From Asterella californica (Eukaryota > Streptophyta > Marchantiopsida > Marchantiales > Aytoniaceae): a stretch of 64,000 nucleotides of DNA. The stretch is from positions 5,456,001-5,520,000 of the forward strand of contig JAYKYS010000015.1 in assembly GCA_036924285.1 (NCBI GenBank). Reading direction: 5' to 3'. Below, piece by piece: positions 1 to 12,400 of the stretch. Every line of letters starts with the position of its first letter. Position 1 is the first letter of the stretch. Made by a program: the position numbers and the translations under genes. The notes beneath the pieces were generated by a model. The model was not told the origin of the DNA. It worked only from the letters and a program-made list of their open reading frames with translations, and ran no database searches.

Positions 1-179
1 TTTTCCAGAGTTACGTGTCACTTTACATGTCTTCGCATGAAGTTTAAAGTTTACGTTGACACTTTAGAGGCTTGACATGTAGCCTATGTGTGAAGTTAAG
101 TTGCCATGTGGATTAGAGACATAATAAGACAAAGAAGTGAAGCTATGAACTCTTATTGGTCCATTTTTATCTGTTGTTC

Positions 180-1690
180 ATTATCCACGTTTTGGTCATT
201 GCAGTAGCAATATGATGGAAGTAGCCAACAGTGCAATCTTACCGATTCGAAACTACGCTCCATTGAATATATGCATTACTCTGTACAATTATATTATGAA
301 ACTGAAAGGACAACAACACAACAAATCTCTTCAGATGATGGGGCACTTCACTACCTATGCAATTGGACTTTTGCAGAAACATGAAAATGAGGTTGGAGTG
401 GAGAGGGTACGTATGACATCCCCTCATGAAGCATTGGTACAGTCTCTTGGCGAGGAATATGTTGTTCAACTGATCCCGAGGTAAAGTGTTCTTGTTTAGT
501 TTATAAAGATTTGATGATACCATGTGCACATCTTATGGCTGTGGAACGGGAGCTACGAAGCAATCATGCAAGGTTGGTTTCATCAATTTGGTCTGTATCT
601 ACTCTTCGAAATGCGCATCACATAACGCTTCCTGCGTTCGTGATCAATGACTTGGAGGTAAATGTTTCTTGCTGCTCTCCATCTTGATGCGTGAAAAAAA
701 GACGTCATCGAGTGCGTAGAATCTCCGGGGTAGGAGAAGGACGACCAGGAGGGAGGCAACAAGACAAAGGAGAAAATGTTGAGGTTTTGAACGAAGTAGT
801 AATTCCCATTGAGCCAGAAGATTGCTTCGTGGATTCCACTACCGGTACTAAAGTGAAGAAGCCTAGATTTTGTCGTTAGTGTAAACTGACAAGCCATGAT
901 CGACGAACTTGTCCTTCTCTCAAACATTCAGATGGGAAAGAAAAGTGCAGTAATGAAGCGCCTCTGATACAGTTGATTGCATCAGAGGATCGTGTTCCTC
1001 GAGATATGCTCAGATCTGTAAACGGAAGTGACAAGGTACCAGTTCAAGTTCATCCTATTAGTGGAGATAAACAAAGGAGGAATCAGTTTTCTAGTGGATG
1101 GTTGCAGGAGCTTCTTAACTTGAACTGTATTCCAGAGGATCAATCTTGTATACAAGAAGCGGACGACATATTCCAAAACGAGTATGACATGCTAGATGAT
1201 GAAGGACTTGGTAATACATATGATGACCTGGAGTAGATTACGAGGAGTTAATATGAGTTAAAGAAGGTCCATATTATGTTGGACCGTGACCACGGAAGTG
1301 CAGTCGTTAGACATAGCAGTGCTCAACCAAACGCGTGCATTATTTCTCCTGCCATGACGCTGGCTGTCTAGAATGATATTGTTGGAGATCACTCTGAGTC
1401 TCGTGCATGGCTCACTGCTGTGCAAGAAGTTGATTATCAACCAGATCATCTGATCATTACACTTTCTAATGTCATGGCAACAGGTGATTATGTTTCCTAT
1501 GATGTTGCGTTGGATCCCAGTTTTTAGCGAGAAGCAAAATGTGCTCTTTGGTCAGATCATGAATGCAACATTTTTCGTCGTTGGACTTTCTTTCCGGTTA
1601 ATCACGTTCATATAACACTACATGCTGCAAGAGGTGTACTTGGCGGATCATGTGATGTCAAATTCTTCTCCAGAATGTCACAGTGATGCG
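180..1690 (+). pseudogene. C-terminal half of a decayed MULE-type transposase (SWIM finger and tail)
   Basis: This is the C-terminal part of a Mutator-like (MULE/FAR1-type) DNA transposase. Residues at 212-484 and about 487-660 read as the end of the transposase domain followed by a SWIM zinc finger (C-x-C ... C-x-H, seen as CSC...PCAH near 487-530). The frame changes just after 482, so a frameshift or lost intron lies there. A basic segment (691-879) leads to a C-x2-C-x4-H-x4-C-like knuckle near 870-915 whose first part is broken by a TAG. Frame 1 then stays readable from 973 to about 1,690, interrupted only by TAG, TAA and TGA codons at 1,234, 1,249, 1,369, 1,525 and 1,684. This tail of roughly 230 codons is not one I recognise. 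The catalytic N-terminal half is not upstream; a matching half lies inverted at 2,192-3,566. Non-functional. Confidence 0.7.
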
Positions 1691-2191
1691 GAACTATTTA
1701 CTCTCACAAATATGTGATTATATGTGAACGTGACATTATCTTCTAAAGATATTCTAACACATCTCAATACTTATCGACATTTGGAGCACTAGCATTCTCA
1801 ACAGTTTTTCGGTTACGTTGCTGCACTTTCTTTCCTTGAATGGGCCTCGTGAAACTTTGTTCACTTTAGGTCTCCGCTGCTATACCTATTTTTTTCAGTA
1901 AATAGTCATGTTGGTTTACAACCAAAAAATTACATAAAACTTGAAATACATCCAATGTACACGACATAAATCTATGTAACGGATTTGGTAAGATAGTATA
2001 CTTGCCTCTGTTGTGAAGTAGCTCGATGCAGCCTCTTAAACAAACGCTCCACGTTTATTCCAAACTGTGCTTTGACGTTCCGTTCCAAGTGTATAATACA
2101 ATGAGTATGACTTCGACTTGAAAAAACTTCCCTCACTACATTGATTAGCCCTTACAACGATCTGATACAAACTCATTTACATCTTCAATTT

Positions 2192-3566
2192 CTATGATTC
2201 GTCTCCGTAAATGAGAACAAACCACGACCAGTTCTCTTCATTTTCAGGGTCAACAAGAGCAAACGCAATGAAATTCAAATGATTTTTGCCATCCAAAGCC
2301 GTAGCAAGCAGTATCTGCATTGGGTATTTGTGATTTTTTATGAAGCAAGCGTCCAATGCTATATGAGGTCTCAAAAATGGAAGGTTTGTCGGAGACCACT
2401 AGGTGAATCCTTTGAAATATCCGTGTACTCATGGACGTCTCCCATTCAACAATCGCTCTAGGATCGTGAAGCCGCAGTCTATCACAAAATGAAGGTATCT
2501 TGCTGAATAAACTTGCTTCTCCACCGCCAATGTAGTCTAGACACCTCTCTTTTGAACACCACATTGACCAATATGTAGTCTGCCTCCCGTAATCTATGTG
2601 TAAAGTTTTCTTCAACAGGTTGACAGTGACAATAGAATTTGTGACAACTGGTTGTACACGGTTCTCCAGATCTCGAGCTCTGAAGTTGCTGCTCCAAATT
2701 GAGAACTTTTCAGACCCCCTCTACTTCAGCGATCGTCCTGAATTACTCAATCACTCAAATGACATGAAACGTTTTTGACAGTCGTAGCCCTGCTGACAGT
2801 GAACATAACCACGAATGTTTGAAGCGATTATCTCTATTCTGCTGCAATTGACACCAAAAACCTCAAAATCAACAATTGTGATGCGATTCTGGCCCAATCC
2901 GAACTTCAGTTTGACATAACTCTTTCTTTATTGCTCCAAATCGATCAAAATTTTCACTGACAGTGACTGACACGACAACTCTATCACCCTATGTTCTCAT
3001 ATTTTCGAATGCCTCTACCAAAAGCTTGAACTTCCTCTAAGACCCCTGCTTCTAAGTTTAAGATTTCACAAAATTTGCAAGAGTAATACTCAACCATCGT
3101 GAATTGTTAGCTGCAGCTCGTCATGTATGGACATGTGTCAGACATGTATGGTTCAAATTACACACGGTAACAACCACACACTCGTCTTCTCTTATCCTAC
3201 CTCTCACGCGTCATGAGCATGGGTTCTTCAATGCTTCTCTGTGACACATTGTAGACGAAAGACTTCACCACAAGCACCCTTATCTGAGATTTTCTTGCTA
3301 CCATTTCCTTCCGAGGTGAAAATACCTCCATTTTTTACTCTTCCAGAGTACTGTCGGATGGGCATGCCATACCTACATCGAGCAACCCAAAATTCATCTC
3401 TACACCGACTCCACACAGATGATCTATTCTTCAACACAGCCCAAGATCGTAGTGCATACTCAAACTCCACAAAATCAGTGAATATTGAGTCGTCAACCAC
3501 CTTGGCAGCTTCTCTAGCAACTGCAATCAATATCGACTCACGAGTCATTGTTTTTTTATCTCTCAT
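2192..3566 (-). pseudogene. N-terminal and catalytic half of a decayed MULE-type transposase
   Basis: Read on the minus strand, 3,566-3,228 encodes a MuDR-like N-terminal DNA-binding segment (F-V-E-F-E-Y-A-L-R-S-W and following basic/aromatic residues). Segments in other frames at about 2,615-2,250 and 2,374-2,192 encode the MULE transposase core. The clearest part is LDACFIKNHKYPMQILLATA, which contains one catalytic Asp and the hallmark D-x-C-F-x-K context of plant MULEs, followed by a P-E-N-E-E-N-W-x-W-F block. Several frameshifts and stops separate the pieces. It points toward the plus-strand C-terminal half at 180-1,690, so the halves are tail to tail. No terminal inverted repeats were identified. 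Non-functional relic; family assignment is confident, original element boundaries are not. Confidence 0.72.
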
Positions 3567-3569
3567 GAA

Positions 3570-5580
3570 AACTATACAAGACTAGAGTAGAGAGTTAGAG
3601 ATTATTTCAAATCACTTACTTGGACTTACTCCACTGAGAGAACGATCTTCTTCTTTATTGTCTCTAGATATCTTTCAACGCGTAAGAGGAACATCGAGAA
3701 ACAATCCATTACGATTGAGATCGTTATTACGTAAAGGTCTCTCTGACCTAGCTGTACTAGATCCTTCCATTTCTTACAATCCCTGCCACACTTTGAAAGT
3801 GAAAGCTCTGCAAAAGCATGACCAATGACACGCATCAGACTGTACTGAATCATGAGGTTTAGCGCCGAGTCTGCACACACACTATGACGAGAACGACTGT
3901 TGCTGTTGAGGTCTCCTGCCCTCCCGATTCTAGTCACCGATTATCGACTTGATAACCTTATCCGACTTGATAACCTTATCCGGTGCTATTCAACTAAAGA
4001 ATATGACTGTGGTGCCGTTCAAGCTGTACTATTGTCTGCGGGTGCTGTTTAAGCAAAAACCTCAATAGTTTATCCCTGGATATTTACAGACTGTAAACAC
4101 AGTCAGCTGCATTTTTACCCAGACTTAATTTTCCTTTCGAATATAAAAAAATAAACTCTTTTCTGAGTGACGTTCAATTTTCCTTTACCAGATTAAGGAA
4201 ATTAGAAAGGACGAAAAGGAGTCACCCACGGAAGTAGGATGAACTAAGGGAATATATTCGTAGCCTAACTTTTACTGGGAATAGAGAAATGAGTTTCCCT
4301 TCAATTATCACATGCGCCCTACACTTGGCTGTTTATATATAATTAGAATATAAATAAGAGAACTAAATAAAAATTAAACAAATACTGTACATGTGGTTAC
4401 CACAGTAAGGGTCTATGTGCTCCTAGGGAAAACTGGACGGCAACTTCCCATTTTATCCGAGTTACCACGTCCCTTATCGAGGAGAACTTCCTTGTTATCG
4501 CAGACCGCGACATTAAGTACTTAGAGCCCCTTTTCTTCATTCTCTGTAGACAGCCGGCTACTGCGAAAAGTCTTACAAAATCTATATTTTTCACTAACAT
4601 CTAGTAGTAGCTACTCGGGCAGTAGTGCTCTTATTGAGCTATTCACTTATGAAAATAATAATAATAATAAAATAAATTCTTAAGTTAAGCACAATGTTGG
4701 CTGCCACAACTCTGGTACCCACCATCAAAGTCCTAGAAACAAGTTTATATCAAATTTATCTGTTTTTTCTATTTAATATTAGGTCTTGAATATATTTGAA
4801 GGGTAGAGGTGACTCTACTTGGAATTTTAATTGAGATTCCCATTTACTACAAAATGGTGGGAGAAAGAAGTCATCTTCTAGATCTTGTCTTTATTTTGTA
4901 ACCATTACTTCGTTCAATAATATTGGTTCATCTTTCTCAATCTAATATGTGTTTTATCCAGTCTACAAAATATTCTCTCTATATATTAGAGTTTCAAGAG
5001 ATTTGATCTAGAGACTTTGTCCACAGTATCACAGGATACACTTTACTTTTGTTCATTCATTAACTATTTTGCAGCAAAGAGATGTAGTCAATAAATTTAA
5101 TGACTGAAAAGTAGCTCATGAAGTTAATGGATTACATCAGCACAATGTGCGTATTCCATAGAGTTCTATAATCTTCTCACCATCTTATCAAACACGTGCA
5201 GTCCATAAAGTTCTTGTAATGCACCTTCTTCTTCGCGAGATCGAGCCTTTTGACTCTTTTTGATCCATCTCTATTTGGCAATAAGATTGATAACGCAAAG
5301 ATCTTTATGTTCCACTGTATTCCCAACAGCTTTTGTCTTGACTACACTTGTCTTGTCTTGACTGCAGTTGCAGCGTGCTCCGGAGTTCTGGATTGCACGT
5401 GTAATGATGCTGCACGATTTTCTGCGCTTTTCAGTATCTCCTTCTGCTCTTCTACTTTGGTAAGAGTTTGTGCTTTTCTCGGATTGCTAGACCAGTCCCG
5501 AATATGCATGCAATACTAATTTCTTGGGAACTTTTATTCGTGTATTTTTTCGGAAAAGACATAAGTATTAGATAGAATAT
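3570..5580. other. AT-rich intergenic stretch, no supported gene
   Basis: No convincing coding segment was found. A minus-strand 103-codon open frame at 3,626-3,937 has no recognisable motif; it may be more of the upstream MULE region or chance. A short tandem duplication of an 18-bp unit (CGACTTGATAACCTTATC) lies at about 3,945-3,981. A small A/T-rich simple tract lies at 4,650-4,670. Confidence 0.4.
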
Positions 5581-5589
5581 TTTAATAAA

Positions 5590-5800
5590 TTTTAAGAAAA
5601 AATTAAAAGTTTAGTTATAAATATTAATATTAATCACACTTAGAGTTGCAGAACGGTCTAAACATAAAGAGAGTGCAAATAGATGCACTTATGAGATTAT
5701 TTAAATAATATTAATTGAATTAGATAATTAATTTATTACTTAAATTTTTCTATAAAAATAATTAGATAATAAATTAACATATTTACCTCCTCCATCAAAA
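5590..5800 (+). repeat. Foldback repeat, copy A (covarying hairpin plus AT palindrome)
   Basis: Contains the block TAGAGTTGCA (5,641) and AACATAA, then a short hairpin at about 5,670-5,692 with stem AGTGC/GCACT and loop AAATAGAT. A long AT-rich palindrome follows at about 5,727-5,778 (TTAATTTATTAC paired with its inverted copy), and then half of a CACCTCCTCCAT-type hairpin (5,784-5,796). The same blocks in the same order occur at 16,500-16,730. The palindrome and CTCCTCCAT hairpin also recur at 19.7-20.5 kb and 54.57-54.73 kb. No coding capacity; superfamily not recognised. Confidence 0.6.
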
Positions 5801-5879
5801 AATGAGAGATGAATATATACATAAATTTATCCACTGATATAATTCTATTCCACGTTATCTCTACATATCTTGCTGACCA

Positions 5880-6730
5880 CTACTTCGATCAACAGCCACC
5901 TTCGTCTGGAACCCACCTATTCTTTAACTGTCTTCCTCTTAGCGATGAGGGAAGTATCCATCATTCCTAGCACTCGCACATGAAGGCAACTGCTCATCAG
6001 AAACACGAAGTCGGCGAGAAAGCAAGAGTAAGGGGAGCCTGCTGATTGGTTGAATGCAAGTTTTCGTGTAAGTAGTAGATTATGGAGTGTCAAAGTTTAG
6101 TGTAATATCTCTAAACGTCTGCAAAGAACAAAGCTGTAATTTACAATCGGCTAGTTTTGTTTGAAATCGTGGTTCTCTTAAGATCGCTATTGTGAGATGA
6201 TAATACCATTTTCCATTATCATTTTTATTTCTCTGAAACATGTAATCATTACTTGGGATAGTAGATTTCAAAAACTCACTGTCAAAACGAACCAAAAACA
6301 AATAGAAAACGGCTCGCGGCGTCTTTCGATGGGATTCCTGGTAGAAATCGGTACTCTCTCCAGCAGGTGAAGAATACTTGTAAAGTTTGAGACCTTAATT
6401 ACTTAGAAAAATGGCTAGGGATACCTCTCGAGGCTTTCGCTTCAAAGTCGAGATATACTACGGTAACGAGGGAACCCTTCTGCATTTCAAACAGTATAAC
6501 GGAAAAGGTAAACACGCAAAATATCATCGAAGGCTATGCATTTACATTAGTAGATTATTTACTGGAATGTGGAGAAACCAGAGGGTCAGTCATTCTCAGG
6601 TTTTGCTTCCTTTCCAAATCAATGGGAGTTTATGCAAATGCATGGTAAACAAATTGGAGCGGAACACAGTCACGCACCTCTTATGCTTTTGCAGAAAATG
6701 AGAAGGTGGGATCTCTAAGTTCTCTCAGAA
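5880..6730. other. Intergenic stretch, no supported gene
   Basis: Holds a plus-strand 96-codon frame at 6,411-6,701 and a minus-strand 73-codon frame at 6,080-6,301. Neither shows a recognisable domain or a splice partner that I could defend. I see no RNA gene here. Confidence 0.35.
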
Positions 6731-6732
6731 CC

Positions 6733-9133
6733 TCAGGGTGAACCTTTTGGAAGAATCATTCTAGACCTGCTGGAGGGAGTTACGATTTCGGCCAGGTATT
6801 TGCTGATGGTTTCTCCGGTGCGGAGGTGCCCGCGGGCGTTTTTCTTCCGTGCATTGCTGTTAACGTCTTCGCGGACTAAGCATACTCCTTTCCCGTCCAC
6901 GCCAGGCTCAAGTGCCTCACGAGTAGCTCCTTGCTCTACGTACTTATGTGCTTCCTTCAATTTTGCAGCCTCTCTGACTGCCTTCTCCTCATGTGTCACA
7001 TCGACAAGGATTTCTTCCGATGGTCTGCTCGGATCACGAGCTAGACTCTCAAGTGAAGCCTTCATAGCCGCTTGCATCTCTTGGTATTCTTCTTCCGTGT
7101 TGATCTCTATTGCTCCATTCTTGCGTTCCATTGGCGACTTGGGCTTTTCGACCGTCTCTGTTGGAGGCTTGTTGTATGTGACTTCCAGTTGATGTCACTT
7201 TGATCTCCATTCCTTGCTGGTTCTTGCTGTATCATAGGCGGGGTAACTTCAGCGACCCCTTGCAGTACCTCAGGTGCAGGAACTGAATCAGGTGGAGGAG
7301 GAATCTCCATTCTCCTCATATCTTTGTTGAGGTCACCAACTACTCCATTACAATCTTCATCGGGTCTGCATAGGCTGATTGATTTCTACAACTTGCTTCA
7401 GTTACCGTTGGATGCGGTTGTACCTTGGTTGGCTTGGGCTGGCCTATTACCATGGGTGTAAATTCTAAGGCCTCCTTTGCTGCTGCTGTTGTTTTGACCC
7501 ACTGACTAGGGTCTATTATGGGCAGTCCTGCTTGTTTCTCCGAAACTCTAACTTTCTTCCTCGAAGCTTCTGATTGTTTCGGTGGAACTATCTTCATGAC
7601 GGTCGGACTCTTCTTACTGACCGCTCCAGTTTTGGTTTGCTTCAGTACCTTCTTAACCATTGGTTGAACTTCTACTATTACGAGTATCACCTTAGTTCTC
7701 TGTCGACCGTTCTCCATGTACACTTCTCGTGCTCAAAATCTTCCACTTTCCTCGATTGACTTCGAGACGGATGATTCAGAACTGATAATTACATTTGTGG
7801 TGGGTGCCCTCTTTCGCATAACTGGTGTCGGTTGAGATGTAACTACTATCGTCTTCTTCGTCTTCTCTTGCTTAGGCGGCGGAACCTGATTCGACAAGCT
7901 CAAATCCTTGTTGGGACTAATATCTGACGTCTTACACGCCTCATCAGTTCTCGGCGAGATAGTGGATCCAAGAACTTGAATGAAAATTCTACTTGTATCA
8001 CTCTGTACAGAATGGATGCTCTGGAAACCACGTGCATTGATATTCATATGCAATCTGAATTAAAACTAACGCCCATGATACATCATAAACCGAGTTGGCT
8101 CTCCGAGTCATTATCTTATCGATCTCGATGATTTCTTCATGAATTTGACCGAAAAACCCTTCCGCTCAGTCTGCTTCAGTTCCTCTTAATACCTCATATA
8201 GGCGTTTATCCCCTTCATCAATCGATCTCGACGATTTCTTCATGAATTTGGCCGATAAACCCTTCCGCTCAGTCTGCTTCAGTTCCTCTTAATACCTCAG
8301 ATAGGCGTTTATCCCCTTCATCACATAACGGCAAGATTTACCTTGATAGAGAATGACATTCAGATAGGCGTTTATCCCCTTCTTCATATAACGGCAAGAT
8401 TTACCTTGGTAGAGAATGACGTTCCGGATAACCGCCATAATAAATGGGGTTACACCAAAGATTTGCTGGTCTCGGTAGAAGACAATCTCATTATCCTTCT
8501 CCTGTGAACCGATGAAGTATTCCTCTGTGAGCAATGATTTCGGCCCGAGTATTTCCCTAAAGTAAAAGTCACAGATTGATCTACTTTAACCAAAGTAGAA
8601 AGCCACCATGCTTAAGTGACTGGCTTCTCCAGAGCCTATGTATCTCAGTATAACTCGTATCGGGGCAGCGAGATACGCAATACTGACTGGTGAACTATGG
8701 ACTTCTATCCGCAGAAGTGTATTCATAAGGGTAGATCATCCGCTTACAACACCGGAACTCCTCGGTTGCGACTACTACATTCACTTTCACACGAGCTGAA
8801 AGACGCTAGCGTTTGGGACAAACCTTTTCTACTCACATCCATCCGTCTCCGAACGACATTACACTCTTGACTGTTGGAATAATAAACCTGTAAGGCCCTA
8901 AATTAGTTATTCTCACAGTAGCTCATAACCCACACCGTAAACATCTCAAGTCAGGACGACTCTGCACGTTGGTAAAGCGTGACATTCAAAAAATCAGTGC
9001 TCCAAAAGAGAAAACCTGCTCTTATTTGATATGATTCGCCTACTCGTAGAGCGTTTGACTTATGGAACAAAGTGTGCGTGCTCAGATGGGCAACGGAGCC
9101 TACAATAAAGGTTACTATCACCCAACCCAGCAA
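6733..9133 (-). pseudogene. Decayed minus-strand coding sequence of unknown family
   Basis: Several long minus-strand frames follow one another here: about 9,133-8,951, 8,534-8,289, 8,053-7,733, 7,723-7,340, 7,319-7,107 and 7,131-6,733. Their composition is protein-like: Lys/Pro/Ser-rich middle segments, a charged E-E-E-Y-Q-E-M-Q-A-A-M-K helix-like part near 7,070, and a compact block with Y-F-I-G-S-Q-E-K near 8,515. I do not recognise the family. The frames are shifted relative to each other and a stop ends each one, so either this is a broken mobile-element protein (gag-like composition is possible) or it is a gene whose introns I could not place. Internal tandem duplications at 8,118-8,425 disrupt the reading frame. 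It sits immediately downstream of DXO1 on the same strand but shares no exon with it. Confidence 0.4.
8118..8425. repeat. Two nested tandem duplications (103-bp and 63-bp units)
   Basis: A unit beginning ATCGATCTCG at 8,118 recurs at 8,221, giving a period of 103 bp with only a few substitutions. A second unit beginning CAGATAGGCG at 8,298 recurs at 8,361, a period of 63 bp. The 63-bp unit duplicates in frame a minus-strand peptide of 21 residues, so that part of the translated frame reads the same segment twice. The duplication is recent enough to be nearly identical. Confidence 0.8.
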
Positions 9134-9453
9134 AATACCTACGCATACTTCCAGGTATATGATAGGGAGGCCTAACGATGCCTGAAAACTATCTAGTTGA
9201 ATACTTTAGTGGCTGGTAAAAATACAAACTCTCATATGCATGACAGTATGCACTGATATGATGAATTTCCAGTAACCTTTTGCGGAAGGGGCAATGTCTT
9301 TCACTGACCCAACTCTACTCAGTCAAAAACTGCACTTTGGCGTCTAATCTATCGTACATTTCCAAGAGCCGGGCAGCAAATTCACAGCAGGCCATGGAAC
9401 TAAACTCTACTTTGAAGACTGATGTCCACAGTTCTACATGCTTTGTCACTAAA

Positions 9454-12400
9454 CTACCTTAGTTCCTCCAAGTGCTTGGTAATAACCTCAGGACAAGAAT
9501 CTGCTCGGAGTAACTCCAGTCTGTTCGCACTAGGTAAAAATCGCAGCAAGTAATCTTCATCTGCGTACACCCAAGAAGTAACAAATCAGTGCGTTGCTTT
9601 CTCGAATTTTCCATTCAAAACCTGGGAGACAACTGAAGCGCTTACAAAACACGCTGAGCTCAAATAGATGGTCTTACTTTCCTTCACGCTGCCGTACAGC
9701 CAGCAGAAGACTTGGTCAGCGAATGCCAGGCAAACACCACCCTGCAGAAAACCACGATAACACAAGTTAGACTCATGAGGCAGAGAAGGTGAACAAACCT
9801 TCGTGCTTCGACGGCACGAGTCAAGTAAGAAGCGTATACAGCTTCCAAGACTGTCCTCCCTACCTCCCAGAAGTGCTTGGTTTTAACCCTCTGGGTTATC
9901 TCTTTCGTGGTCATCATTTCCGTGCGCACGAGTACACCTTGGTCGTCCCTGCAGAAAAAATTGTTTCTTTTCAGAGCCAAACCAGAACTCGAACGGATAC
10001 TCCTCCCGAGTGTATGCACGCAAACATCGATTTACCATTCTTATACATTTCGAATTCAAAGTGAAACAGACTAGAACAAGTCCTTTATCCGTACCTAAAG
10101 CCACAAACAATTCGCGGCACTCCTGCCAAGAATGACTGAATCTGCAGCGAGGCCACCAAGATGTTAAATGCTAGACGCATACCATGAAACTCCAACTGGA
10201 ATAATAAAATATTGTTCCTCCATGTTATGCTCCCGTGTGAATAAGTACTGACCCAGAATTTAAGAAGCTTCTCCTTCTCGAACCTGTCGACGCTGCGAGC
10301 GTCGAGCTGAAAAGAGGACAATCCGATTAATACGGTTAGAGGAGACAAAGGTGACGGAGAGTATGCTAACTTACTGAGCCGGAACTAACGACCTCACATG
10401 AATAACTTCCAGAGAGTCCAAAACTGCGAAAGAGATGCTCTTAGTAATCTAACCTCGCGACTGGTCTTCAATTCGACGTAGGACTTCTTCCCATCTCGAC
10501 CCTGCTCGTAGCAATCCATTTCCGCTCCCATGATGAACCGGTGGGGACCAATCTTAGTGCGAATGACTGCACAAAACTCCACGTTGGCGTCCACATCGGG
10601 TTGATCACTAGCTCCTCGTTTACCAGCTCCATTCGCAGATTTCGAAGAACCGCGCGGCGGTTCAGTAGCCACCCGCTCGAAGGAGTAACCCCAATAACAA
10701 CTGTGGCAGAGGGAACAACTACACCGTGAGGGAACTCCTATGCCAAGAGCTAGACAAAAGAGTGGGGCGTCATGATTTCAAAGGGTGGCTGATACTTCAT
10801 TATAAATAGTAACATTTCAGCTACATTAGAGAAGCCACCCTATCGACTTTACTCACCATCTGCGCTGATGTTCGGTCTGATCCATCTCTGGAGTCTTGCG
10901 CACGTAGAGATATACGGTATTACGCCTTTTGTGGACTCCCATCTCCCACGGATCCGTCCTATTATAAGCAGTTCCCAAAATCTGCATTGGAAATAAACTG
11001 AAACTGAATTTTCTCCAATTACCATCTCAATTCAGAAAGAAAAGATACGGTCGAGAACGTCGCTAGGGCTAGAGAACCGGAGCGCTCATAACTTAAAATC
11101 CTGCCTTTACAAGGGCATATCTTCGAGACATCAACATCAGGATCTTAAAAAATTTCACAAATTAGGTACTCCCATTGCTGCATAACTTCCAGGAAAAAGG
11201 TTTTGTACAAGCACAGGACAAGTCCACAGTGACTGAAGAACCGGCTCAGGTTGCAGCGCAGCTCCTCACCTTATTCAGGTTGTTGCGAAACGTCTGCGAC
11301 ACCACGCGACCCGCCCAAGCAATTACTATGATGTCAAGAATACGCTCGAGGGCCGCACAAAGACCGCAGACATGCATCAGAGCCAGAGTCTTCACAACAA
11401 AAAATCCATCGAGAGGCACGGCTACTTGCCACGAAGTGAATGTTGTCAAGAGGAAGTCCCTTCGTCCTCACGCAAGCTAGCAAATCTCCAAATCCAGACC
11501 CATCAGTATCTGTGCTCCATCATCATCCGATACACCACGAAGTGCCCCATCAGGAAACAGAACCTAAGCTCGACTATGAGAGAACAGAAGTAACCCCTGA
11601 GCGAACCGACCATGATAGCTGAAAGACAATACCACCATGAACAGGATTCAAATGTCTTATGCAACTAAATCCTGAACCAATAAGAGGCCGACCAACTCCT
11701 ATACCTTCCTTCTTTTCAACGTATGATTCGAACCCTTCATTTAAATCAGCCCCGTACTCATCCAAAATAGCCGGCCGAAATCGTCTCTGCATGTGATCCA
11801 AGTAATTCACCAACACCTCAGCGACAGCAGAAGCAAAAACTTAATTCAGTCGTAAACTGAACAGACATATAACGTATTACGTGGATCCTCATCTGAATCC
11901 ACTGCTCAAACGATCGTCATTTGTCCGTATCTTGCTACTCCAGTTCAGTGCAGGAAACGCTGAAATGCAAGAAAGATGGTTCTACAGTTTCTAGAAGTGC
12001 CGACGTGGTAACCGTTGGCCTTTGTAGTCTAAAGGAATTGTACAGTCAAGAAAATACTAATACAGGGTACATGTGAGGCACAAGTTCAAACATCGTCTTA
12101 CCAGACTGCGCTCGTCCATATGCACACTGCCATCGCGACTCCGGCTATAACAAGCAAGCTGAGAAGGCTGTCACCATAAAACGAGAAATGCAGTGAGAAT
12201 TAGGAATTTAATTCCCGGCATTTACTATGAGCGACTATATGAAGTCCTTCTTCTCTCGAATTATCATTGTCAATACCAAAGGCGGGTAAGTTTCCACTGT
12301 CATAATACCTCTTGAATTTGGGGGCACTTGTTACGCAAGTTCGCATCATTGTGGCCCGTCGCTCCAAGCTTCATTTCGGCCACAAGATTCTCATTAAAAA

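Noticed and set aside
6411..6701. Plus-strand 96-codon frame starting M-A-R-D-T-S-R
   Set aside because: Looks mildly protein-like, but no domain, splice partner or neighbour supports it.
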